This document shows positions 25,872 through 34,221 of a stretch of DNA of 64,000 bases, one piece after another; position 1 is the first letter of the stretch; every line of letters begins with the position of its first letter. The DNA is from Cupriavidus sp. Its GTDB lineage: Bacteria; Pseudomonadota; Gammaproteobacteria; Burkholderiales; Burkholderiaceae. Made by a program: the position numbers and the translations under genes. The stretch is taken from positions 1 through 64,000 of the forward strand of contig JAPSLC010000019.1 in assembly GCA_031181345.1 (NCBI GenBank), read 5' to 3'. Below the pieces are notes generated by a model. That model worked only from the letters and a program-made list of their open reading frames with translations. It did no database searches and was not told where the DNA came from.

Positions 25872-27176
25872 TCAGCCGCCAGGCGCCTTGCCGGCAGGGC
25901 TCGCGCCCTCTGCGCCGGCGCCCACGGCCAGTTCGCCAGCCCCTTCCGCCGGCGCGGCGCGCGTGCGCACCACCACTTCCGAATGCAAGGTTCGGTGCAC
26001 CGGGCACTTGTCCGCGATGGCCAGCAAGGCCTCGCGCTGCTGCGCGTCGAGCGGCCCGCGCAGCGTGACCTCGCGTTCGATCCAGTCGACCTTGCCGTCG
26101 CGCGTGTCGCATTCCGCGCAGTCCGCGGCATGGATCTTCTCGTGCCTCAGTGACACGCTGACGTGTTCCAGCGGCCAGCCCTTGCGCTCGGCCACCATCC
26201 GGATCGTCATCGAGGTGCAGGCGCCCAGCGCCGCCAGCAGCAGGTCGTAGGGCGCAGGCCCACCGTTCAGGCCGCCGAACGAGACCGGCTCGTCGGCCAG
26301 CAGCCGGTGCTTGCCGGCGGTGACCTGCTGCTGGAACTTGCCGGCATGGTTCTCCTCGACCCGCACCAGCCCCTCCTCGACCGCCGCGGCCGGCAGCGTG
26401 GCCGCATCGATGCCCAGGTAGCGCTGGCTCCAGGCGGCGATGGTATTGGCGACATAGGTCGCGTCCTCGCGCCGCGTCAGCAGATGGTCGGCATGGTCCA
26501 GCGAGACGAAGCTCTTCGGATGGCGGGCGGCGATGAACAGCTGCGTGGCATTGTCGATGCCGACGGTGCCGTCCACCGGGGAATGCATCACCAGCAGCGC
26601 GCGCCGCAGCCGCGACACCTTGGCCAGCAGCGCCTGTTCGGCGACGTCGTCGAGAAACTGCTTGCGGATGCGGAACGGACGGCCGGCCAGCTGCACCTCG
26701 GCCTCCCCCTGCGCGGCAATGGTGTCGGCGTGCTCGCGCAGCAGGCCGACCACATGCGACGGATCGCTCGGCGCCGCGATGGTCGCCACCGCCCTGGCCT
26801 CGGGAATGCCATCGGCCGCCGCCAGCACGGCGGCGCCGCCCAGGCTATGGCCGATCAGCAGCGCGGGCGCCTGCAGATGCTGGCGCATATGGTCGGCCGC
26901 CGCGTGCAGGTCGGCCACGTTGGAGGAGAAATTGGTATTGGCGAAATCGCCGCCGCTGCCGCCCAGACCGGTGAAGTCGAAACGCAGCACCGCGATGCCA
27001 TGCTGGGTCAGCGCCTGCGCGATGCGGCTGGCCGCCACCACATCCTTGCCGCAGGTGAAGCAATGCGCGAACAGCGCATGGGCCTTGACCGGGCCGGACG
27101 GCAAGTCGAGGCGGCCCGCGAGCGGCTGGCCGTCGTGACCGGGGAATTGCACCTTCTGGTTGGCGGGTTCGGGCAT
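25872..27176 (-). CDS. Alpha/beta hydrolase-OsmC fusion protein
   Basis: A 434-aa two-domain protein. Residues 1-260 form an alpha/beta hydrolase with the nucleophile elbow GHSLGGAAV (about residue 110), preceded by FDFTGLGGSGGDF. Residues 280-410 form an OsmC/Ohr-like domain with both reactive cysteines (LGACTSMTIRM and DKCPVHRTL). OsmC proteins reduce organic hydroperoxides. The fused form is a known bifunctional family, but its substrate is not known. The tail after residue 412 is Gly/Ala rich. CAGGAG precedes the ATG at 27176. It is transcribed towards the dehydrogenase gene, 94 bp away. Confidence 0.92.
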   Translation of the reverse strand: MPEPANQKVQFPGHDGQPLAGRLDLPSGPVKAHALFAHCFTCGKDVVAASRIAQALTQHGIAVLRFDFTGLGGSGGDFANTNFSSNVADLHAAADHMRQHLQAPALLIGHSLGGAAVLAAADGIPEARAVATIAAPSDPSHVVGLLREHADTIAAQGEAEVQLAGRPFRIRKQFLDDVAEQALLAKVSRLRRALLVMHSPVDGTVGIDNATQLFIAARHPKSFVSLDHADHLLTRREDATYVANTIAAWSQRYLGIDAATLPAAAVEEGLVRVEENHAGKFQQQVTAGKHRLLADEPVSFGGLNGGPAPYDLLLAALGACTSMTIRMVAERKGWPLEHVSVSLRHEKIHAADCAECDTRDGKVDWIEREVTLRGPLDAQQREALLAIADKCPVHRTLHSEVVVRTRAAPAEGAGELAVGAGAEGASPAGKAPGG

Positions 27177-27623
27177 GCGTGGCTCCTGGCGAAAATGGCG
27201 CGATGGCCGGTCCTTGCTACTGTAGCCGCTCTGACCATCGAAGTGGCGGAAAGGTCATGCGAATCGTCCTGCCGACGGCGCGGTGTGATGCTGTTCCAGC
27301 GGGTGCCCCCAGACATGCGGCAGACACGCAGCAGACATGATGTAGACAAGCAGTAGACATGGAAAACCCATGCGAATCCCGCACGAAGGACGATCCGCGA
27401 CAAGGCCGATCCGTCACGGGTAATCCCTACATTGTTGCGCTTGGTTGCAATTCCTAACATGAAGTCAATTACAAACCACTTGCACGCCGCCCCCTGAAAA
27501 AACGGCAATCGCCACCGGGCCGGCCACCGCATCGCAATTCCAGACGTCGCATCAACGGTTCGAGGCTGGCGCACTCGCGGCGCTGCCTCCGGTGTCGTCA
27601 ACAGCAGCAAGGGGGAAGACAGC
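27177..27623. promoter_or_regulatory. 447-bp intergenic region with 11-bp direct repeats
   Basis: This divergent region between the hydrolase-OsmC gene and dctP is AT-richer than its surroundings. It contains five tandem 11-bp repeats (27311-27362). For dctP it contains a candidate sigma-70 promoter: TTGTTG at 27432-27437, 17 bp, then TAACAT at 27455-27460. I see no convincing gene in it on either strand. Confidence 0.55.
27311..27362. repeat. Five direct repeats of 11 bp (AGACATGCRGC-like)
   Basis: The units are AGACATGCGGC, AGACACGCAGC, AGACATGATGT, AGACAAGCAGT and a partial AGACATGG, in phase at exactly 11 bp. AGACA is invariant. A spacing near one helical turn places all copies on one face of the DNA. 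They lie about 70 bp upstream of the candidate dctP -35 box, as expected for activator-binding sites. Confidence 0.7.
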
Positions 27624-28748
27624 ATGGCAGCGAAAAACAAGCGCGGTGCGGTATCGCGACGGGGATTTTTGGGCGGGGCGGGGGCTGCGGTCGGTGCAAC
27701 GGCGCTGGGATTTCCGGCGATCGTCAAGGCCCAGGGTCCGGTCACGATGCGCTGGCAAAGCACCTGGCCCAGCAAGGACATCTTTCACGAGTTCGCCGGC
27801 GACTTCGTCACCAAGGTCAACGACATGTCGGGCGGCGAGCTGAAGATCGAGCTGCTGCCGGCGGGCGCCGTGGTCAAGGCGTTCGATCTGATCGATGCGG
27901 TCAGCAAGGGTACGCTGGACGGCGGCCACGGCGTGATCGCCTACTGGTACGGCAAGAACTCCGCGCTGGCACTGTGGGGATCGGGCCCGGCCTGGGGCAT
28001 GGATCCGAACATGCTGCTGGCCTGGCACAAATACGGCGGCGGCAAGGAGCTGCAGCAGGAGATCTACCGCAGCCTGAACCTGGACGTGGTGTCCTTCCTG
28101 TACGGACCGATGCCGACGCAGCCGCTCGGCTGGTTCAAGAAGCCGATCACCAAGCCGGAGGACTTCAAGGGCCTGAAGTTCCGTACCGTCGGCCTGTCGA
28201 TCGACATCTTCACGGGGCTGGGCGCGGCGGTCAATGCGCTGCCCGGGGCCGAGATCGTGCCGGCGCTGGACCGCGGCCTGCTCGATGCGGCCGAGTTCAA
28301 CAACGCCAGTTCGGACCGTGCGCTAGGGTTCCAGGACGTCTCCAAGGTGTGCATGCTGCGCAGCTTCCACCAGTGCTCGGAGCAGTTCGAGATCCTGTTC
28401 AACAAGAAGCGCTACGACGCGCTGCCGCCCAAGCTGCGCGCGCTGATCGCCAACGCCGTGGACGCGGCCTCGGCCGACATGTCGATGAAGGCGATCGACC
28501 GCTACTCGAAGGACTATCAGGCGCTGCAGCAGCAGGGCGTGAAGTTCTACGCGACGCCCAATTCGGTGCTGCAGGCGCAGCTGAAGATCTGGGACGAAGT
28601 GGTCGCGCGCAAGGAAAAGGAAAACCCGATGTTCAAGCGGGTCAACGACTCGATGAAGGCGTTCGCGATGCGCAGCACCCGCTGGCAGAACGACACCAAC
28701 GTCGACTACCGGATGGCCTCCGCGCACTACTTCAGCAAGCGCACCTGA
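27624..28748 (+). CDS. dctP: TRAP transporter substrate-binding protein (TakP-like)
   Basis: A 374-aa periplasmic solute receptor of a TRAP transporter. It has a twin-arginine signal (SRRGFLGG at residues 12-19, cleavage near AQG, residue 37). The mature part begins MRWQSTWPSKDIFHEFA and contains GHGVIAYWYGKNSALALWG, YGGGKELQQEIY and the DctP signature around GLKFRTVGLSIDIF. These resemble the TakP group that binds 2-oxo acids or lactate. GGGGGAAG lies before the ATG. It is the first gene of the dctPQM operon, and the neighbouring acid-catabolic genes suggest that it imports their substrate (inference). Confidence 0.92.
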   Translation: MAAKNKRGAVSRRGFLGGAGAAVGATALGFPAIVKAQGPVTMRWQSTWPSKDIFHEFAGDFVTKVNDMSGGELKIELLPAGAVVKAFDLIDAVSKGTLDGGHGVIAYWYGKNSALALWGSGPAWGMDPNMLLAWHKYGGGKELQQEIYRSLNLDVVSFLYGPMPTQPLGWFKKPITKPEDFKGLKFRTVGLSIDIFTGLGAAVNALPGAEIVPALDRGLLDAAEFNNASSDRALGFQDVSKVCMLRSFHQCSEQFEILFNKKRYDALPPKLRALIANAVDAASADMSMKAIDRYSKDYQALQQQGVKFYATPNSVLQAQLKIWDEVVARKEKENPMFKRVNDSMKAFAMRSTRWQNDTNVDYRMASAHYFSKRT

Positions 28749-28764
28749 CCGGCGGGGCACGGCC

Positions 28765-29499
28765 GTGCAGACCCTGCTGCTTGCGATCGACAGGATCAGC
28801 ACCCTGATCGGTCAGGCCGCCTCGTGGCTGATCGTCGCGTTGACGTTGATGATCAGCTACGAGGTGTTCTCGCGCTATGTCCTGTCCGCACCGCATGCCT
28901 GGGTATTCGACGCCAGCAACATGCTGTACGGCGGGCTCTTCATGCTGGCCGGCGCCTATACGCTGGCCAAGCGCGGGCATGTGCGCGGCGACATTCTCTA
29001 TGGCTATCTGCCGCCGCGCGCACAGGCCAGCATCGATCTGGTGCTCTATCTGGTCTTCTTCTTTCCCGGCGTGATCGCGCTGGCCTGGGCCGGCATCGAT
29101 TTCTTCCAGGTGTCGCTGGCGCAGAACGAGCATTCCTCGATTGCGGCCGACGGCCCGCCGATCTATCCGTTCAAGGCGGTGATTCCGGTCGCCGGCGCCT
29201 TGCTGCTGTTGCAGGGCGTAGCCGAGACCATCCGCTGCGTGATCTGCCTGAAGCGCGGCCAATGGCCGATGCGCGAAGGCGATGTCGAGGAAGTCGACGT
29301 GGAAAAGCTCAAGCAGATGGTCAGCGCCGACGCGGCCGCCGGTACGGTGGCCACGCCCGCGGTGGCCGAGGGTGGCGGAGCGCGCGAGGAAGTTGGCGTC
29401 CGCGATTCACACGATCGCCTCGATGCGCCCGGCGAGGGCGACGAAGGCGCCCATCGCGAGGACAAGCCAGCCCGCGAAACCGACGGAGCGCCGCGATGA
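28765..29499 (+). CDS. dctQ: TRAP transporter small permease (DctQ)
   Basis: A 244-aa inner-membrane subunit with four hydrophobic helices in residues 10-160 (including ASWLIVALTLMISYEVFSRYV and IDLVLYLVFFFPGVIALAWAG). The GTG at 28765 is the likely start, 16 bp after the dctP stop. After the last helix lies an unusual hydrophilic tail of about 80 residues rich in Glu, Asp and Arg. The stop overlaps the dctM ATG (ATGA). DctQ stabilises the large permease and is required for Na+-driven uptake. Confidence 0.9.
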   Translation: MQTLLLAIDRISTLIGQAASWLIVALTLMISYEVFSRYVLSAPHAWVFDASNMLYGGLFMLAGAYTLAKRGHVRGDILYGYLPPRAQASIDLVLYLVFFFPGVIALAWAGIDFFQVSLAQNEHSSIAADGPPIYPFKAVIPVAGALLLLQGVAETIRCVICLKRGQWPMREGDVEEVDVEKLKQMVSADAAAGTVATPAVAEGGGAREEVGVRDSHDRLDAPGEGDEGAHREDKPARETDGAPR

Positions 29500-31433
29500 G
29501 AAAGGAATTGTGGTTCGGCGCCAGCCTGATGGTGCTGATCGTCGCGATGGTGTTCGTGCTGATGCCCTCGCCTTCGGCCTGGACCAGCGGGCATCTGGGC
29601 ATGCTGATGCTGGCGCTGATCGTGGTGGCGATCATGCTCGGGTTTCCGACGGCGTTCACGCTGATGGGCATGGGCGTGCTGTTCGCCTGGCTGGCCTATC
29701 GCCACGCCGATCCCAATATCGCCGTGCAGCAGACGCTGGACCTGATGGTGCAGCGGACCTATGCGGTGATGACCAACGACGTGCTGATCTCGGTGCCGCT
29801 GTTCGTCTTCATGGGCTACCTGGTCGAGCGCGCCAACCTGATCGAGCGGCTGTTCCGCAGCCTGCATCTGGCGCTCGCGTGGCTGCCCGGCTCGCTCGGC
29901 GTCGCCACGCTGATCACCTGCGCGGTGTTCGCCACCGCCACCGGCATCGTCGGGGCGGTGGTCACGCTGATGGGCCTGCTGGCAATGCCGGCGATGCTGC
30001 GTGCCGGCTATAGCGCCTCGCTGTCGGCCGGCGCGGTCACGGCAGGCGGCTGCCTGGGCATCCTGATCCCGCCATCGGTGCTGCTGATCGTCTATGGCGC
30101 GACGGCCGGGGTCTCGGTGGTGCAGCTGTATGCCGGCGCCTTCTTTCCGGGGCTGATGCTGGCCGGACTCTATCTGATCTACATGATCGTCACGGCCAAG
30201 CTGTGGCCCCGGCTCGCGCCACCTCTGCCGGCCGCCGAGCGCGAGGTCCCCCTGCCGCCGCTGGCGCAGCGGCTGCGCGACACCATCGGCGCGCGGGCCC
30301 TGCCGGCGCTGGTCACCGCGATGAAGGGCCGGCGCAACGCCGCCATCCCCACCGGCGAGCTGATGCGTCAGTTCGGCATCGCGGTATTGCCCGCGCTGGT
30401 GGTGGCGCTGCTGATGGGCACGATCTATGCCGGCGTCACCGCCGCGCCGCCAGCCGCGATCGATTCGACGGCGATGGAACTGGGCGCACAGAGCAGCGAC
30501 GAGTCGGCCAGTCTCGATACGTTGGCGCCGCCGCCGAGCGAGGAGACCGCGCCGGCGGCAGCCGCGACACCGGCCGAGCCCGCCGCGGAATCGCCGCGAC
30601 CCGACATGGATCGGGCGCCCGGCGCAGCGGTGCCGAGCCCGCCGGGCGCGGATGCGACCAATCCTGCCGCCACCGCGCCGCAGGCGCCAAACTGGTTCTG
30701 GATCTCGCTGGCCGCGGTCTGCGCGGCGATGGCGTACTTCTACTGGCGCTTCGACTTCGCGCGGATGGAGATCTTCAAGCAGCTGCTGTCGTCGTTCTTC
30801 CCGCTGGCCGTGCTGATCCTCGCCGTGCTGGGCTCGATCGTGTTCGGCCTGGCCACACCGACCGAAGCTGCGGCGGTCGGCGCGCTGGGCGGCGCGCTGC
30901 TGGCGGCGGCCTACGGCCAGCTCAATTACGGCGTGGTCAAGGAATCGGTGTTCCTGACCGCCAAGACCAGCGCGATGGTCTGCTGGCTGTTCGTCGGCTC
31001 GTCGATCTTCTCTGCCGCGTTCGCGCTGCTGGGCGGCCAGGCGCTGGTCGAGCAATGGGTGATGTCGCTGGACCTGACGCCGCTGCAGTTCATGATCCTG
31101 GCCCAGGTGATCATCTTCCTGCTGGGCTGGCCGCTCGAATGGACCGAGATCATCATCATCTTCATGCCGATCTTCGTGCCGCTGCTGGACAACTTCGGCA
31201 TCGATCCGCTGTTCTTCGGCCTGCTGGTCGCGCTGAACCTGCAAACCGCCTTCCTGTCGCCGCCGGTCGCGATGGCCGCCTTCTATCTGAAGGGCGTGGC
31301 CCCGCCGCATGTCAGCCTGAACCAGATCTTCGTCGGCATGCTGCCGTACATGGCGATCCAGATCCTGGCGCTGGTGCTGCTGTACACGTTCCCGGGAATC
31401 GGGCTGTGGCTGCCGGAGGTCTTGTATCGGTAG
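29496..31433 (+). CDS. dctM: TRAP transporter large permease (DctM), extended form
   Basis: A 645-aa polytopic permease, the transport channel of the system. Typical DctM proteins have about 430 residues. Here the two halves (about 1-310 and 418-645) are separated by a Pro/Ala/Ser/Asp-rich linker (about 312-395) and one extra hydrophobic segment (WFWISLAAVCAAMAYFYW, about 397-414). Family motifs include GGCLGILIPPSVLLIVYGA and GLATPTEAAAVGALG. Long DctM forms are known in some TRAP families, so the insertion is probably genuine rather than a fusion. Its ATG overlaps the dctQ stop. Confidence 0.9.
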   Translation: MRKELWFGASLMVLIVAMVFVLMPSPSAWTSGHLGMLMLALIVVAIMLGFPTAFTLMGMGVLFAWLAYRHADPNIAVQQTLDLMVQRTYAVMTNDVLISVPLFVFMGYLVERANLIERLFRSLHLALAWLPGSLGVATLITCAVFATATGIVGAVVTLMGLLAMPAMLRAGYSASLSAGAVTAGGCLGILIPPSVLLIVYGATAGVSVVQLYAGAFFPGLMLAGLYLIYMIVTAKLWPRLAPPLPAAEREVPLPPLAQRLRDTIGARALPALVTAMKGRRNAAIPTGELMRQFGIAVLPALVVALLMGTIYAGVTAAPPAAIDSTAMELGAQSSDESASLDTLAPPPSEETAPAAAATPAEPAAESPRPDMDRAPGAAVPSPPGADATNPAATAPQAPNWFWISLAAVCAAMAYFYWRFDFARMEIFKQLLSSFFPLAVLILAVLGSIVFGLATPTEAAAVGALGGALLAAAYGQLNYGVVKESVFLTAKTSAMVCWLFVGSSIFSAAFALLGGQALVEQWVMSLDLTPLQFMILAQVIIFLLGWPLEWTEIIIIFMPIFVPLLDNFGIDPLFFGLLVALNLQTAFLSPPVAMAAFYLKGVAPPHVSLNQIFVGMLPYMAIQILALVLLYTFPGIGLWLPEVLYR

Positions 31434-31517
31434 GTCTGTCGTATCGGCAGGGCGGCGGGTCGGCGAGGTCGATCGGCCGCCACGGGAGTATCATGGCCGG
31501 GTCGTCCGACCCGCCAT

Positions 31518-31545
31518 CCGCAGGGGCACTCCGGTGCCCCTGCGG
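31518..31545 (+). terminator. Strong hairpin downstream of dctM
   Basis: A perfect 12-bp stem (CCGCAGGGGCAC / GTGCCCCTGCGG) with a TCCG loop, followed by CTTTCC. It lies 84 bp after the dctM stop and 105 bp before the aldo/keto reductase start. The likely role is to end the dctPQM transcript. Confidence 0.7.
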
Positions 31546-31649
31546 CTTTCCGGCGATGGTTCGCCGATCCGTCGCCGGTTCGTCGCCGGTTCGTCGTTGT
31601 CCCGTGTTCCCTTCCCCGTTTACGTTCGACCGATCTCCAAGGAATCGCC

Positions 31650-32684
31650 ATGTCCGAATTCAAGATGGAATACCGCCGCCTGGGCCGAAGCAATCTGAAG
31701 GTGTCCGCGCTGTGCCTGGGCACCATGATGTTCGCCGATCAGACCGACGAGACCGAGGCCGGGCGCATCGTCGCCTGCGCGCGCGACCATGGCGTCAATT
31801 TCATCGACACCGCGGACGTCTACAGCAAGGGCGGCTCGGAGCAGATGGTGGGCCGGCTGATCGAGGCCGAGCGGCAGGAATGGATCCTCGCCACCAAGCT
31901 GGGCAACGCGATGGGTTCGGCACCGAACCTCGGGCGCTACTCGCGCGTATGGGTCTTGCGCGAGGTCGAGGACAGCCTGCGGCGGCTGGCGACCGATTAC
32001 ATCGACATCCTCTACCTGCACCGCGACTACGCCGACGAGAACCTCGAGGAGGCGGTGCGCGCGATGGGCGATCTGGTGCGCGACGGCAAGATCCGCTACT
32101 GGGCGGTGTCGAATTTCCGCGGCTGGCGCATCGCCGAGATCGCGCGGCTGTGCGATCAAATGGGCGTGCCCCGGCCGGTGGCCTGCCAGCCCTACTACAA
32201 CCTGCTGAACCGGATGCCCGAGGTCGAGATCCTGCCGGCCTGCGAATACTATGGGCTCGGCGTGGTGCCCTACAGCCCGGTCGCGCGCGGCGTGCTGACC
32301 GGCAAATACCTGCCCGGACAACCGCCGGAGGCCGGCACTCGGGCGGGACGCGCCGACCGCCGCATGATGCAGACCGAGTTCCGCGAGGAATCGCTGGTCA
32401 TCGCCCAGCAGCTGAAGACCCACGCCGAGGGCCGCGGCCTGAGCGCCGGCCAGTTCGCCACCGCGTGGGTGCTGGCCAATCCGCTGATCAGCTCGGTGAT
32501 CGCGGGCCCGCGCACACTGGCGCAGTTCGAGGATTATTTCGGCGCGATCGGTGCGACGCTGTCGCCCGAGGAGGAGGCGATGGTGGACGCGCTGGTGGCA
32601 CCGGGACACCCGTCCACGCCGGGCTATACCGATCCGAGCTATCCGTTCACGGGCCGGCCGGTGAAGGTCGCCTCGGCAGGGTGA
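31650..32684 (+). CDS. Aldo/keto reductase
   Basis: A 344-aa NADPH-dependent oxidoreductase of the TIM-barrel aldo/keto reductase family. The catalytic tetrad is visible: D53 and Y58 (DTADVYS), K83 (ATKLG) and H124 (YLHRDY). The C-terminal SSVIAGPRTLAQFEDYFGA binds the cofactor. It resembles the YajO/Tas type of soluble reductases. CAAGGAATC precedes the ATG. It appears to be a single-gene unit between two hairpins; its substrate is not known. Confidence 0.9.
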   Translation: MSEFKMEYRRLGRSNLKVSALCLGTMMFADQTDETEAGRIVACARDHGVNFIDTADVYSKGGSEQMVGRLIEAERQEWILATKLGNAMGSAPNLGRYSRVWVLREVEDSLRRLATDYIDILYLHRDYADENLEEAVRAMGDLVRDGKIRYWAVSNFRGWRIAEIARLCDQMGVPRPVACQPYYNLLNRMPEVEILPACEYYGLGVVPYSPVARGVLTGKYLPGQPPEAGTRAGRADRRMMQTEFREESLVIAQQLKTHAEGRGLSAGQFATAWVLANPLISSVIAGPRTLAQFEDYFGAIGATLSPEEEAMVDALVAPGHPSTPGYTDPSYPFTGRPVKVASAG

Positions 32685-32691
32685 CAAAAGC

Positions 32692-32718
32692 AGGGGACGG
32701 GGCCTGGCCGCGTCCCCT
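32692..32718 (+). terminator. Hairpin after the aldo/keto reductase
   Basis: AGGGGACG / CGTCCCCT, an 8-bp stem with an 11-nt GC-rich loop, starting 8 bp after the stop codon and followed by TCGTCTTC. It fits a factor-independent terminator with a weak U-tract. Confidence 0.55.
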
Positions 32719-32750
32719 TCGTCTTCAGGCCAGACTGACGTTCGCCAGCC

Positions 32751-33377
32751 TCACCACCCCCTCCCCATGTCCTGGATCGAGCGCGACAGCCCCAGCGACT
32801 CGGCCCCTGCCAACGCCCCGATGCCGACAACGCCGCCGCCGGACGGCTCGTCCTGGCCCAGCTCGCTCAGGCAACGGGATATGTGCACGATCGGCTTCGG
32901 CAGGCACGGTTCAACGACCGCCCGCTGTGTCAATCGAATTCGGCCGCCCGCAATGCGGGACCGGCCCGGCCGAACCTGCCGGTTTGGCGAATTCGGCGGA
33001 TTGCGTCGATTGTGCAGCCGCAACGCCTCGCGGCCATCGTGCGCCCCCAGGGGAACGCGCCGCTCGCCACGGCAAGGCGGCGGCCGAGAGCCGGTATCGG
33101 GGCGGCGGCTGGCCGCGGTGACCCCCTGTGCCGCCGTCCATTCGCGCAGGTATTCCTGCTGGCTCTGCCTGCCGCGGTAGATCGCGACGACGGCCGCTCC
33201 CTGTTGGGGCTGCGGGCGCTGCGCAATGACCGGTGCGTTGATATCAGCGTGGAGGAACGCGATCGATACCTCGTCGTTCTGCTGCCCGGCCAGCGACAGG
33301 TGGCCCGTGACGGGCACAGCGGAGAGATACAGCGGCTGGGGCACGCCGAAGAGCCACGATTTCAGTACGGTGAACAT
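32751..33377 (-). CDS. Hypothetical protein, 208 aa
   Basis: I recognise no family. The ATG at 33377 has CAAGGAC upstream. The first half looks protein-like: MFTVLKSWLFGVPQPLYLSA, then a beta-rich stretch (VTGHLSLAGQQNDEVSIAFLHA, VIAQRPQPQQGAAVVAIYRG). From about residue 95 it becomes Arg/Pro-rich and looks less conserved, ending CLSELGQDEPSGGGVVGIGALAGAESLG. The region is somewhat less GC-rich than its neighbours. It could be a recently acquired gene or one whose 3' part has drifted. The gene is flanked upstream by a large stem-loop (33460-33491). Confidence 0.4.
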   Translation of the reverse strand: MFTVLKSWLFGVPQPLYLSAVPVTGHLSLAGQQNDEVSIAFLHADINAPVIAQRPQPQQGAAVVAIYRGRQSQQEYLREWTAAQGVTAASRRPDTGSRPPPCRGERRVPLGAHDGREALRLHNRRNPPNSPNRQVRPGRSRIAGGRIRLTQRAVVEPCLPKPIVHISRCLSELGQDEPSGGGVVGIGALAGAESLGLSRSIQDMGRGW

Positions 33378-33459
33378 GCTGGTCCTTGTCGAGTGAAATG
33401 CAGGCGCCATCTTTGCCGGCATCTCGGACGTGGACTACTGAAAACGTGTGCGGAATGTG

Positions 33460-33491
33460 CGCATAGCGATGTGTTACTGCATCGCTATGCG
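33460..33491. promoter_or_regulatory. Perfect 12-bp inverted repeat
   Basis: CGCATAGCGATG (33460-33471) and its exact reverse complement (33480-33491) flank an 8-base loop. It sits 70 bp after the tetR stop and 83 bp before the start of the 208-aa gene, both on the minus strand. It could be the terminator of the MFS-tetR operon (TTTTC follows 19 bases later) or an operator for the unknown gene. Confidence 0.6.
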
Positions 33492-33561
33492 AGTGTGAAA
33501 CGGGGCATGCGTCGCACTCGGACGGCGGCCCCGTTGCAATCACCGCGGCGCGAGCGTTCGC

Positions 33562-34221
33562 CTACAGCCCCTTCTCCACCATCGCCAGCACCCGCTCGCC
33601 CAGCGCAATCCGTTGCGCTTCGTCGGCATGGCGCAGCGGTCCGTCGATGATCAGCAGCGCCAGACCGTGCACGGCCGACCAGGCCAGATACTCGGCGCCC
33701 GGGCGCCGCTCGGCAGGCAGCACGCCGGCTGCGACCAGCCTGTCCAGCGCGGCGCCGAGCAGCTGGAAGGGATTCAGGCCGCTGGGACCGGCCTTGGCGG
33801 GATCGGGATCATCTTCCACCGTGCTCGGCGTAGCGAAGGCGGTGCGGAACAAACCCGTCTGCGTCTGCGCGAACTTCAGATAGCCGGCGCCGATCGCGCG
33901 CAGGTCGGCGCGGGCCTTCGCGACCGGATCGTGGCCATCGACCTGCGCGGCCGCGGCGGCCAGTTCGGTTTCCATCGCGACCGCCAGCGCGGCCAGCGCC
34001 GCGGCGCGTACGGCTTCGAACAGCGCCTGCCGGTTGGCGAAATGCCGGTAGGCGGCATTGGGAACCACCCCGGCGCGGCGCGTGGCTTCGCGCAGCACCA
34101 CCGCGTCCGGGCCGCCGTCGCTTGCCAGCGCGATGCCGGCGTCAATCAGCGCGCGACGCAGATCGCCATGGCGATAGGTCGTGCGCGGCGGCGGCTCGGC
34201 GAACTTCAGCGCGGTAACCAT
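33562..34221 (-). CDS. TetR/AcrR-family regulator
   Basis: A 219-aa repressor. The N-terminal helix-turn-helix lies at about residues 18-65 (LRRALIDAGIALASDGG, REATRRAGVVPNAAYRHFANRQALFEAV). The C-terminal domain has the TetR WHG-like pattern (GAEYLAWSAVHGLALLIIDG). Its ATG shares one base with the stop of the upstream exporter gene (TGATG), so the two are cotranscribed and coupled. It very probably represses the exporter operon through the inverted repeats at 35822-35868. Confidence 0.9.
   Translation of the reverse strand: MVTALKFAEPPPRTTYRHGDLRRALIDAGIALASDGGPDAVVLREATRRAGVVPNAAYRHFANRQALFEAVRAAALAALAVAMETELAAAAAQVDGHDPVAKARADLRAIGAGYLKFAQTQTGLFRTAFATPSTVEDDPDPAKAGPSGLNPFQLLGAALDRLVAAGVLPAERRPGAEYLAWSAVHGLALLIIDGPLRHADEAQRIALGERVLAMVEKGL

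Noticed and set aside
27008..27781. Open frame of 257 codons across the gap before dctP
   Set aside because: It overlaps the hydrolase and dctP genes, has unusual composition, no ribosome-binding site and no family resemblance. The 11-bp repeats explain its Cys/Ser/Thr-rich stretch.
33378..33561. Possible small RNA at the 12-bp inverted repeat
   Set aside because: Only a stem-loop is visible; no promoter at a suitable distance and no known RNA family pattern. It is listed as a regulatory element instead.
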